From NCBI GenBank assembly GCA_037039685.1, contig JAWNGF010000012.1, forward strand, positions 1,612,001 to 1,676,000: a stretch of 64,000 nucleotides of DNA, read 5' to 3'. Shown here one piece after another: positions 22,933-32,866 of the stretch; positions within the stretch are counted from its first letter, which is position 1, and each line of letters starts with the position of its first letter. A program made the translations under genes and the position numbers. Under the pieces are notes generated by a model. The model was not told the origin of the DNA. It saw nothing but the letters and a program-made list of their open reading frames with translations, and ran no database searches. Origin of the DNA: Ceratobasidium sp. AG-K. Taxonomy: Eukaryota > Basidiomycota > Agaricomycetes > Cantharellales > Ceratobasidiaceae.

Positions 22933-25201
22933 ATGAGTTCATATCAACACCAGCAAACAGGCGAATACAAAACGGCAAACCTCCCAAAGGCAGAGAAGCC
23001 CACGGCTCCCGACTACCTGCAGCGCGAACGTCCACTATCGTATCAGCCCCATTTTAGGGAGATCGAAAAACAACCGCAAAACAACTATGGGTTTCCGGAG
23101 CAGGGCATCTAGGTACGCTTGTCCGCATATTTTGGTCCAGCTTCCGAGTGAATTAACACCAATACAGTCCCCAACGGCCAAACAAGTCACCGCGAAGGAC
23201 TACCTAATGGCGGATGACACATGGGAGAAGTTATGCGAAAATGCGGATAATGTTGACTTTATCGTAATTGGATCAGGCGTAAGCGATCAGTAGTATCTAT
23301 GGGATTCACGTCTAACGTTATATCTTCACACTAGTTCACAGCTCTAGCCTTCATCGACCAGACCTTAAAGCGCGATCCTAACAAGATGATTGTTTGCCTT
23401 GAGAGAGGAGGTTAGTTCTTACTTCGGATTATTGGCATAGTACCTCACTGTACCTTGCCAGATTTTTGGCTGCCAGACCACTTTCAAAATCTGCCACTTC
23501 CCTTCAAATATACACTCGGAGGACCAAGCGAGACCTTCCCGTTCATGTTATCTGAAAACACATACAAGAGTCAGGTTAGATTTGTGCATGGCTCAACCCC
23601 GTTTTTCGGCGGACGTTCCACTTTCTGGTCCGCTTGGTCTCCCAGTCCCACCCCTGACCTCATGCGCAACTGGCCAAACAGTCTCATAGAGACCTCTCAA
23701 AAGGAAGAATTTTTTACCCGAGCCAAGGAGCTTCTTCGTGTTACTCCGGCCAACAAGATCGGCCCCCCATACAAAAAACTTCAGCTGTACATTGACGAGC
23801 GACTTCGGGCGGGTGTTGAGGCAAAGCAGGTCCCAAATGCTGATGAAGCATATCCAGCCCCCATGGCGGTATCATCCATTGCCAAAACCTCGACTGTCCG
23901 ATTTACCAAATTCTCCACCCCCGGGCCACTTCTTGCGTTATACAAACGTCAGCAGGAACTTGTTAAAAACGATCCTCATAAAGCCCGCCCGCTTCTCTTT
24001 GCCACCGACACCCCAGTCGAATATCTGCTTACTGGAGTTGGGTATCCTTTCCCACCAAGTTTTGGCAAGGAAAAGTCGATCAAGTATATTCGGTCATCGC
24101 GATACACGGACCTTCCCGTTGGAAAGAATACCAAAATTATTCTATGTGCTGGAGCGTTCCCAAATACTACTCTCGTACTTAACAGTTTCCCAGAGATGAT
24201 AGCTCCAGGGCAAACAGTTACTGGCCACTTCTTGAGTCACATTGTTGGCCGGGTCAAGCGAACTGCATTCGATAAGCTTGATGGCGATAGTATCGAGATT
24301 GGAGCCGAATATCTAGCTGGAAAACACCCCACGAACCATCTACAGTACCATATACAAGTCACTGCAATTACTTCCCCAGATCCCGATCAAGACGCCGAAG
24401 ATGCAGCTCGTTTCTGTCCCGTGAGCTTCTCTATCCGGTTTGCTCCTCCACGCTTTTTAATCCTCAAAATGATTTCAGGACTATGCAGCCGCAGCAAGTG
24501 ATGCTCAGCTCCGGGGTAATTCTAACCAATATGTCATCTTTGGTATGTTGACGATCCTATTGTTAACTTGGCTCCAAGTTAATAGACAAATCCAGTCTGC
24601 GCAACACTTGGCGAATTGAGTGAAAATAACAAGGAATCATACTTCCGACGGAACGAAAACAGCGCCAGCAAAGATCCGACGGCCAATTGTGTCCTCCAGG
24701 TGGTACTTAACAAGGACGACGAAGCACTTTGGGACATCATGGATGAGGCTACGTACAAGGCGATTGAGGTTATGGCTGGAGCAGGAAATGAGATCGAGTG
24801 GTGGCATCAGCCAAAAGGTTCCGACACGGGGGAGTGGAAACCAAACCGTCCCGGACACGATACAATTCGCATGGAGGGAATTGTCCATGAGGCAGGGTTG
24901 CTGCCTGTTGGGCCAGATACGGACAAGAAGGCGTGTGTGGACGAAAATTATAAGCTCAAGGGTGTGAACAATGTGGTGAGTGTTGATTTACACACTATAT
25001 GCGCGGTGGATTGATGGGAGCACGTTAGTATGTGACCGGCGCAGCGATTTTCCCTACCTCTGGATCTTGGTGAGTGCTCCAGGTATTTTATTGTGATCCT
25101 GTGTTGAAGACAGTCCAAGGAATCCGACATTGACAATGTGTGGATATGCCCAAGACCTGGCTTGCAAGCTGACGCCCCAAGCCGAGAGCAAAGCCTACTA
25201 A
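22933..25201 (+). CDS. GMC-family flavin oxidoreductase, pyranose-2-oxidase-like
   Basis: This FAD-dependent oxidase or dehydrogenase acts on alcohols or sugars. Exons give the dinucleotide-binding motif FIVIGSG|FTALAFIDQ, ERG|DFWLPDHFQ, the flavin-site block FFGGRSTFWSAW, a substrate-domain core, the catalytic His in EGIVHEAGLLPVG and the terminal SWNPTLTMCGYAQDLA with the catalytic Asn. The tail and the GGRST-W block resemble pyranose 2-oxidases, but those carry STHW with a His covalently bound to FAD; here it is STFW, so FAD is probably not covalently bound. The first exon (MSSYQHQQTGEY to about 23,112) is in frame with the rest but ends in TAG directly before the GTACGC donor, a stop at the last codon of exon 1. 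Either this is a nonsense change or translation starts at the ATG at 23,209 (MADDTWEKLCEN), which still contains the FAD motif. No secretion signal is seen. Confidence 0.82.
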
Positions 25202-25396
25202 GTCAACTGTACGGGTAGCCGGAAGCACTAGACCTAGTGCGTAGTGTGTATTTCCTCATGAAATAAACTTGTAAATGAAACGGTAAATTTGAACAAACGT
25301 AATAGTTTTCAGCGAAGAGTTGAATAGCAGTACATATTTCAAGTAAATCATGCCCAGTAATCCCGGAATACCAACAATAAAATAATGGAGTGTGAA

Positions 25397-26209
25397 CTAG
25401 CACTCTGACCTTTCACCGAGAAGTTGAAGAAGTTTGTTCACCTTATCTTCCAGTCTCACAACCCTAATACTTCCATCGAACAATGGATTAGCCTACCATC
25501 ACTACAGCATTGAAGACACGACGTACTTTGTATGTTCGGAATTGACGGAAATCGACGCGTTGACTTTTAGCTTTGGTTTTGCCCTGATGTAAGTGCATAT
25601 TTTCGTAGCGAGTGGCTCAGACGAACACACCAAGTATAATTGATAAATGCTCTCGCCCTCCGTACTTAGCTTTCTCAACTCTTCCGTGATCTTCGAAGCC
25701 ATGAGCCACCTTTGGAGGAATGTTTGGTCATTGATGTCATGAATTTGTGATACTAGTTTTTGATAGGCGCTGAGGGATGATTGGGTTAAGGTCAGCGTCT
25801 CTTATGCACAATCGGTTAAATTGAACATATAAACACACCAAGCTAGTGCCATCGTCTGCGGAGTGGGGCCCCCCTTTTCCTTTTCCATTGTTATCAGTGG
25901 CTGAACCCGATTGTTTAGTGTGGCGATAAGATCAAGCCCACAACGCTCATTTGATCGAAGCTGTCGCCTGGCCCATTCAGCGTCGTCGAACGCATAGGCT
26001 GAGAGGCCTACCTGTGCTGTCAAGCCCTGCCATGCAATGTACCAGCTAGCGACGAGCGTGAACGTTGTCTGACAGAACGTGACAAAAGCAAGTATATCAA
26101 ATGGTGCTGGAAGATCACCAAACCCTGGGACGGGGATGGTGCCGTTTGTTGAGTTGAAACCAATAGGAAACTGTGGGAGATGCGGCATAGTATCACCTAG
26201 AGGGGCCAT
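25397..26209 (-). CDS. Unknown single-pass membrane protein, tandem copy A
   Basis: I recognise no named domain. It starts MAPLGDTMPHLPQFPIG (an ATG at 26,251 is an upstream alternative) and has an N-terminal Pro/Gly-rich stretch (GTIPVPGFGDLPAPFD). One long hydrophobic helix follows (ILAFVTFCQTTFTLVASWYI), then a helical region with DLIATLNNRVQPLITMEKEK, then further exons with SKITEELRKLSTEGESIYQLYL and a final exon RLEDKVNKLLQLLGERSEC that looks like a short coiled coil. It aligns over its whole length with the gene at 26,604-27,395, about 400 bp upstream on the same strand. Function unknown; possibly a helix-anchored membrane scaffold. Internal exon borders between 25,500 and 25,800 are approximate. 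Confidence 0.65.
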
Positions 26210-26603
26210 CGTGGGAGAGGAGGACGGGTGGATGTTCTTCAATCGGCACAAGACTTAAGAAGGTGTGTGCTTTTCCGGCAACGTGGTAGCGCTTATGATC
26301 TGACATAGCATGCACCGGTGGTTGCTCGCCCCTTGCAGCCTGTGCATCGTTTAAACGCCCAAGAAGACCGGTGGAATTTGTGACCTTGGAGTTCGGACAG
26401 AAATCAGTAACAAAAAGTCATTCTATGCGCAGCGGGGATGTTGTTAGAGCGGTTTTCCAGGCTACCGTCTTACCAAGCTTGGAACAAGATACCCAATCAC
26501 TCAGTAGGCCAGATAAACTCAAGATAATTATTCGGTAGAACGAAGCGTGAGGGTACATCATTAACATGCCAAACCTGAAGTAGCCATCAAATGAGACACC
26601 TTT
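26210..26603. other. Spacer between the two tandem membrane-protein genes
   Basis: No coding signal. It includes the promoter of copy A. Confidence 0.45.
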
Positions 26604-27395
26604 CTAGCCAGACTTTTCAGCTAGGAGTTCTAGAACTCTATCCATCTTTTCTTGAAGTTTTGCGACGCCGTTTCTGTAATATGCCGTATTAGCGCGATTA
26701 GGTTGATCCGAGCAACGCTGAGGTATACCTGGCGTGGTCCGCATCGGTGAAAATAGCCATGTTCACTTTAATCTAATTCATCCATAACGTTACGATCTTA
26801 CGTTCCTGCTGTCTGACACATTTGGCTCACCAGATACAACTGATAGAGCTTTTCTGCCTGTGCATTCATGTCTCTCAGTCGATCAGCGATCAACGAAGCC
26901 ACAAGCCATCGTCGAAGGAACGGTTCGTTGTTCAGGGCCCGAATCTGGTATATAATGCCATCGTATGCACTGAACGATCCATGAGCATCTCCAGACGAGG
27001 AAGATGTGTCTTTAGACTGACCTGACTAGCGTTGCTGTCTGTGTGGTCGTTTCTCCCTCTTCTTTTTCAATCTCCAGAATCGACTCAGACCGGTTGTTCA
27101 ATGTTGCGATGATATCCAGTCCAAGTTGTTCGTTCGCTTTCAACTACCGGGTACTGAGCTCGCGACTATTTTTTCCGATTCCAGCTGGCATGAAACTTAC
27201 CCGGGCGGTGAGAGTTTGCCATGCAATGTACAGACTACTGAAGAGAGTAAATGTCGTCTGGGAAAAGGTAAGGAGACCAAGTATGTTAAAGGGAACGGGC
27301 AAGTTGCCAAGTCCCGGGACGGGAAGTGTGCTGTTTGTCGAGTTGCTGCCGATGGGGAACTCTGGGAGGGCTGGGAGGGCGTCGGCCAGAGGCAT
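26604..27395 (-). CDS. Unknown single-pass membrane protein, tandem copy B
   Basis: It is a full-length paralogue of the gene at 25,397-26,209: MPLADALPALPEFPIGSN, TLPVPGLGNLPVPFN, the membrane helix ILGLLTFSQTTFTLFSSLYI, LGLDIIATLNNRSESILEIE, NEPFLRRWLVASLIADRL, AEKLYQLYL and a final exon KLQEKMDRVLELLAEKSG. Introns read as GTAAGT/TAG after TAR, GTCAGT/CAG after ATLV and a longer one after LYQLYL. The intact frames and shared intron logic in both copies argue that both are real genes kept after duplication. No catalytic motif is visible. The last exon boundary is taken from the match to copy A. Confidence 0.65.
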
Positions 27396-27700
27396 GGTGA
27401 TGGGAGCCAGTAGAACACGGCACTGACAGGTCCGGCTCAGGGATTGACAGGCCGAATGAGATGGTGGAGCGCCTATTCGCTTCAGGAGACAGGCGCTTAA
27501 CTCGGTAGCCGAACCGGCATTTCCTTCCGCTCGTGCAGCTCCGAGGCCGTTTCATTTGGGGGAATCATACGCAAATTCCGGTGATAGAAACAGAAGCTGA
27601 ATAAATATAATGATTGTAATCACATCATGGACGGAACACAGTATAGGTCTACATGATAGCGAATCTTCCATTGCATGAACACATGCCAGTGGATATCAAG
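27396..27700. other. Spacer between copy B and the DUF2235 gene
   Basis: It should hold the promoter of copy B and the 3' flank of the DUF2235 gene. I see nothing else in it. Confidence 0.4.
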
Positions 27701-30214
27701 TCAGGTGTCTTTCTTGTTCATGATCTCATCTAGGATTTTTCCCACCCACGAATCCTCGTACACAGACCTACCACCTTCATCCTTCAGCACCTCGGTACGA
27801 GTTGCGGTCTTCACGGCCTTCGCTGCCATTGCTACCAGCCCTTTGACCGCAGCCTGCTCGCTCTTCCGCTCCTTCGTGGCCTGCAGAGTATCAACCCGTT
27901 TCGGAGTGAATCCCTGCCGATAACCCCAGGTCTCCTTGATCTCTTCCTCCAGCGGAAGTAGGGATACAAACCGATCAGGATGTTCCTCCATCCACTTGTC
28001 GGCCGCGGGGGTGCGAACTTGCTGCAGCTTGACGGAAGGATGCATTTGCTCGTGTGTGGCTGGGTCAGTTGAGGGTTCCCTCAAAGCTGTTCCAGCGAGT
28101 TTGTATATCCCGCTCTGGGAACTGTGTGGTGGTTGAGTACCCCACTCGGCCACAGGGCGAGGGAGCGCCTTGCAATACTTGAAGTCTATTGATAACATGT
28201 CTTCGATGTTTGCCTGTGATCATGTGTCCCAAATGAATATGTGTGCATGCGATTGCAAAATAATCTTACGATCATCCAAATTAAGGCAATGTCCGAGAGA
28301 TCGTGGTCTTGCCATCCCCCGCCAACCTGAACATTCTGGTTAGAGCACATGAATGCAAACACGGGGTCCTGCGGACTACTTACGTCCGAGTGTTGTCCAG
28401 CAAACCAAACCTACACGAAGAACAATATCAGACGCATATATGCCAACATATTAGCGTGACGCGTACCTGCTTAAGCTGCTGACCGCGTTCTTTCCCCTTC
28501 TTAGTCTGGTGGAATTTCGTGACTTGCTAGGTGAAACAATCCGTAAGAATGTGCGTGAGGTATTGTCAGATTGGACTCACGAAGTCCTCTCGATCCTCGT
28601 TTAGAGACATCGCATGCAATCCGCGTTCTACATGAGGGCCAAGCAAGTTATCCGGAAAGTCGAAAAGTTGATGCATCTTCGCTGAATCGCGGGTGATGAT
28701 GGATGGCAACCCCATACCTAATTGAGTGTGTAGCTAGACAGGTGGGTTTCGGTCCTTGGTGCTACTTACTGCCAACCGTGTCCCAAACGCCAACGCATCT
28801 ATACATTCGGTGGTGTTAGATCAGGGCAAACATAAGGCAAAATACACCAACTTGATTGTAAATTTATCGTGATTGAAATCAGCTCTCCGCCTTCCATCAT
28901 CGCATATATCCTTGAATGGCGCGAGCGCATCGTCACAACGCTTATTCTCTGGTCCACTTAGGTCACTTTCTATAAGATGTCGGTATCGTACAATCTCATA
29001 CCTGCATCATCTTTCGCCTTGTTTTTCTTTTGCATAGCAATAAATATCTCTGCAAAAGAGTCCATCGCAGTGCGGTCCAATATTCCAATCGAGCCCTGTA
29101 TATAGTCTGTTGACCAAAGCAAGTATTTATAGACAACGTGCTTACAATGAAACCGGCTACCATTCGAGCAGTATATGCACCTCTCGAAAAGCCGAACAGG
29201 AAAACCTAGAACCCAGTATCAATTATCGTACAATGCTCCATCGATACGACTCACCTCATCCCCTGGAAAGTAGTTGCTGAATAAACATGGGTCAATGTAC
29301 CAGTCTTTCCATTTGATATGCTTGAAACTTACTGGGCAATGAACGCATACGCCTCTTGCACCTTTTCCGCTACGAGATTCGAGTAAAAGTATGTTAACTA
29401 TATGAGATGATAACGGCACTGGCTTACGTACCAAGAGACGCTCCGGTAGCTCCGTCAACGTATCGTGAGTAAATATTTTGTTCGCTTCCGATTCCGGTTT
29501 GATAAAAAACAATCTGCGGGATTGGCGGGTCGCTAAACGAAAGAAGTGTATGGGCGGCTGAGGATATAGGATGAAGTAAAGCCAACTCACAAACGGATAT
29601 CCTCGTGGTTTAGACACCTAGCCAATTTCAACACATTCGAATACATCCAGGTCTGTTTCCTCAGCAGCCCATCTTGCCATGTCCCATCACAGCAAACAAT
29701 GATTCTCTTTGGCGTTCGCGGTGAACGATGCACGCTACCATGTTCGAGTGCTTTAGGCGCGGACATCTGCCTACTGGCCGCGATCTCCGAAGCCCGTCGG
29801 ATTCGCGTGGGAGTGGCTGAATCGGTCGACACAAACGAATCGGTGCCATACGAGTGTAGGGTGGCAGTGGGTGACTCGTGTACCTTGATTATACTGCTTG
29901 TCATTTCACTTGGAGCGTCTTCCAGAGTAAGAGCGCCGACGCCACCGACATCGTCGAGGCTGTCCTGTGGTGTGGAATCGGTGTCAACCGAGGATGGATA
30001 CCGTCCTGGCATATAGGCGTAGTCATGCACGTAATCATGAGATATGGCGCCAAATGAAGTGGCGTTCACATCGGTCAAAATGGCAGGAACACTTCGTGGA
30101 GTCTGGCCGTCTTGTTAACTACGTGTGATGTCGATAGGCGGGACTTACCCCCTGAGGTGAGCCAGGCGCAGTACTGGAAGTCTTTGTAGGGGAAGCCCTG
30201 GTGGGAGAAGGCAT
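27701..30214 (-). CDS. DUF2235 alpha/beta-hydrolase (T6SS phospholipase-like fold)
   Basis: DUF2235 proteins are alpha/beta hydrolases related to the Tle1 phospholipase fold. About a dozen exons on the minus strand give a Ser/Thr-rich N-terminus, then RIIVCCDGTWQDGL (family opening motif), SNVLKLARCL, the nucleophile elbow FLFGFSRGAYTARMVAGFI with the catalytic Ser in GxSxG, FAEIFIAMQKKNKAKDDA, LAFGTRL, VWFAGQHSD|VGGGWQDHDLSDIALIWM (catalytic Asp/His region) and a Lys/Glu-rich C-terminal extension ending KKDT. The start is placed at 30,214 (MPSPTRASPTKTSS), whose exon joins in phase to the next through a GTAAGT donor; an internal Met at 30,078 is less likely. No signal peptide is seen, so it is probably intracellular. 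Such genes are common and multi-copy in Agaricomycetes; the substrate here is unknown. Confidence 0.85.
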
Positions 30215-30460
30215 AGTGGGATCAAAAGGTGGGTGCAAATCGAGAATAGACTTACTGCCTCCATTTATATGCTTTCCGCCCCGACCAGTATTAATTGGGA
30301 ATTGATGCCGTCATAGGAGGTTCACGTAATACACTCAGCGCTTGAAGTGGCACAGCGACTTAAAAGGATGGTCTTCGATCAAGAGAAGTGATTCATATTA
30401 CGGCTATAGTGGTACAATGCAATGCAGCAGAACTGACTGATCACACACGTTCGTCATGGT

Positions 30461-32457
30461 TCATCGAGCCTTTTCTTGCCGGACTTCAGGCTCGTCACTT
30501 GGCCGACGTGCGTCGTATGCCATACGAAGCAATTCGTCCATATCCAAGGGGCCTTTAAAGTGGCGTCGGCCTGAGGTCACCCATGTTGTCACCGAGATAA
30601 TCTGCCGCGCGGAACAACATCAGCGCTGCGTATGAAACTCGACGGAGAAGAGGGGCGTACCGCGATGATTCCGAATACTACAATTGTATAATTCATGTTC
30701 GTGGGTGTTACCGGCAACTCTGGTGGAAATAAAAAAGAATACCGTAGTAAGCGCAGCAAACGCCAATCCCACTACGTTTGCGATTGGCCCTCCAACGGGA
30801 CCAAGCGTAAAGGTGGGAGGCGATGGAAGGTCAGGCGGGTTAAGCGGGCGGCGCCCACGACTCAACAGAAGTGCGACTAATGCCACAAATTCAACGAGCA
30901 AAATCTAGCGGGTAGTTCAATGGGACTTGCCTGGAATGCTATAGGAAATGTTCAACGCCACGACACTTGAGCTGAGGATGGCGTTCAGCGCGGAGCTTGA
31001 GCCGAGATAAATGCAGCCAAAGATAACGCATAGGGTGGTAGTCAAGGCCAAGGACGCAAGTGGCACCCGGAACCTCGCATTAATGCGCGCAAATATTTTA
31101 GAAAACGGTAGCCCATTATCTCGTGCGAATGCGTGGGTCATCCTCGATGCACCAGTCATGAGGCCTGCACGAGACTGGCGTGAACTCGGATTAGAGCGTT
31201 CTCGATGGAACTGTGCACCTTGACCAGCGAATGCCATGCTGACTACAGGAAATACGAGAAGGCAAACTGCACCAGCTCGATTCCTCGTCGCTTGATATAT
31301 GATTTCTAGCAGAGCCCCTGCTGGTGAAGCGATCACCGCGTCGACATCGGTCATGCAAAATAGTAGGACGATCAGAAAGGCGAAACTACTCGTTGCTCCA
31401 ATCACGACTGCCAGTATCATGGCACGAGGGGCGTGAATGTGCGGAGATGGCATTTCTTCAACTATGTGGCTTACGCTAGGTGGAGAGCTATCAGAACAGC
31501 CTTTAAAGCTAAAGTGGACACTCACGCATCAAACCCTGTTAACCCAAATGCACTCTGCAATAACCCAAGAATCCAAGCCACTCCATTATTCCATCCCGCC
31601 TCGTTGATGTATGTTCGAAAGACGAACTGGTCACTTTGGTAATTCGGGGCTGCGCAGGCCAAGCACGTAATACTAATGACTATAACGCCCGTAATTGACC
31701 ATGTAAGGGCGGCACAATTGATGGTGGGCAGTAACCGTACGCCGAACGTATTGATTAGGAACGAAGCAATCATCCACGCCTCAAAAATGAGAAAGATGTG
31801 CCAACGCTCAACAACATAGTTCGGATGAAGGAGCGCAATGATCCCAGTGATAAGCGACCCACTGTACAGTAACCACATTCGGTCAGAAAGCGAGAGTAGT
31901 GAATGACGCAACTTACGCAAGACTTCCCGCAGTGGTGACAAGTGCCCACCAGCCGGTGACGGCAAACCAGCCACATACCCACGAAATGAGTGGCGCCCAG
32001 CCAGGAGGGGCCAACATTGCACTCCAGTGGTAAGGTCCGCCCGAGGTTGGATAGATGTGACCTAGGCTCGGTCATATAGAATTTACCCTCAATTTCATCA
32101 GTAGGCAACTCACATATTTCAGCTAAACTCGCGCTTAGACATAGTGCCCCTTTGGTGCTCACTACAAGCCCCCAAAGCATGGCCACCGGCCCGCCGGACG
32201 GTAACACTATGTTGAGCGATGCAGCCATGGCGGTCCATGACTACGATTGGTGACGTCAATGACACGGCAACCGAGAGGCTGAGGAAACTCACGTTCAATA
32301 TTGCAAAGGCGAGCCCAATGATACTGAAAAACGAGAATTGCATCTCCATCCCATGTTGCTCTGCCCTTCGTTCCTCTGCACCAGGTATACTTGGGGACGA
32401 AGAGACGGGGACAACCGAGTTCACTCCAACGTCTTTCATACCAAACTCCGGCTTCAT
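30461..32457 (-). CDS. Amino-acid/GABA permease (APC superfamily, ACT family)
   Basis: This is a plasma- or vacuolar-membrane transporter of the yeast UGA4/HNM1 type, taking up amino acids, GABA or choline. The cytosolic N-terminus leads to the family signature in the first helices (FSIIGLAFAILN|; ASLNIVLPSGGPVAMLWGL; SASLAEI|YPTSGGPYHWSAM), followed by GWFAVTGWWALVTTAGS. Further helices include LGLLQSAFGLTGFDA|VSHIVEEMPSPHIHAPRAM, MTGASRMTHAFARDNGLPFS and a final pair near ILLVEFVALVALLL. The C-terminus GRRHFKGPLDMDELLRM ends at TGA 30,463-30,461. All expected helices are present, so it should be functional. Its 5' flank carries a LINE inserted about 230 bp upstream of the start codon. The family is clear; the substrate is not. 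Confidence 0.88.
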
Positions 32458-32684
32458 ATCGACCGTCGAGGTGAGATACTGGCTTTGAATGGAAGAGACA
32501 AGTTATAGAGGAGCTTGGGCTAAGCGAGGCCGATGCTTCGAGCCAAAGGAAATAGATAGCAGCAGTGGAAGCTCTCGCTTAGGCTCCATATTTAGCTCGC
32601 GGTGGCGCAAATTGAACGTCTTCGTTCCGGTCAATCACCACTAAACGCTGTAATTGCCAATTGGCGAAGAAACTGCTGGGTCTG

Positions 32685-32693
32685 GCACGTGAC

Positions 32694-32698
<5 letters not shown>
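32685..32698. repeat. LINE target-site duplication, left copy
   Basis: GCACGTGACTTACT sits immediately next to the poly-T (minus-strand poly-A) end of the LINE. The identical 14 bp occur at 40,240-40,253. It includes an E-box CACGTG at 32,686-32,691. Confidence 0.88.

Positions 32699-32724
<26 letters not shown>
32698..32724 (-). repeat. Poly-A tail of the LINE (T27 on the plus strand)
   Basis: Twenty-seven T residues on the plus strand mark the 3' end of the minus-strand LINE; the first T may belong to the target duplication. A long, pure tail suggests a fairly recent insertion. Confidence 0.9.
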
Positions 32725-32866
32725 GGTACTATTTATAAGGCGGCCTCCTACGAGGGAGACACCGCAACAAAGCCAAACACTAAGTACAACCCAGGCGTAG
32801 AGAAACAGCACACAGGAGAAAGAGAAAGGAGGGTAAAAGCGGTAAAGAGCGCAAAAGTAAAGTGAG

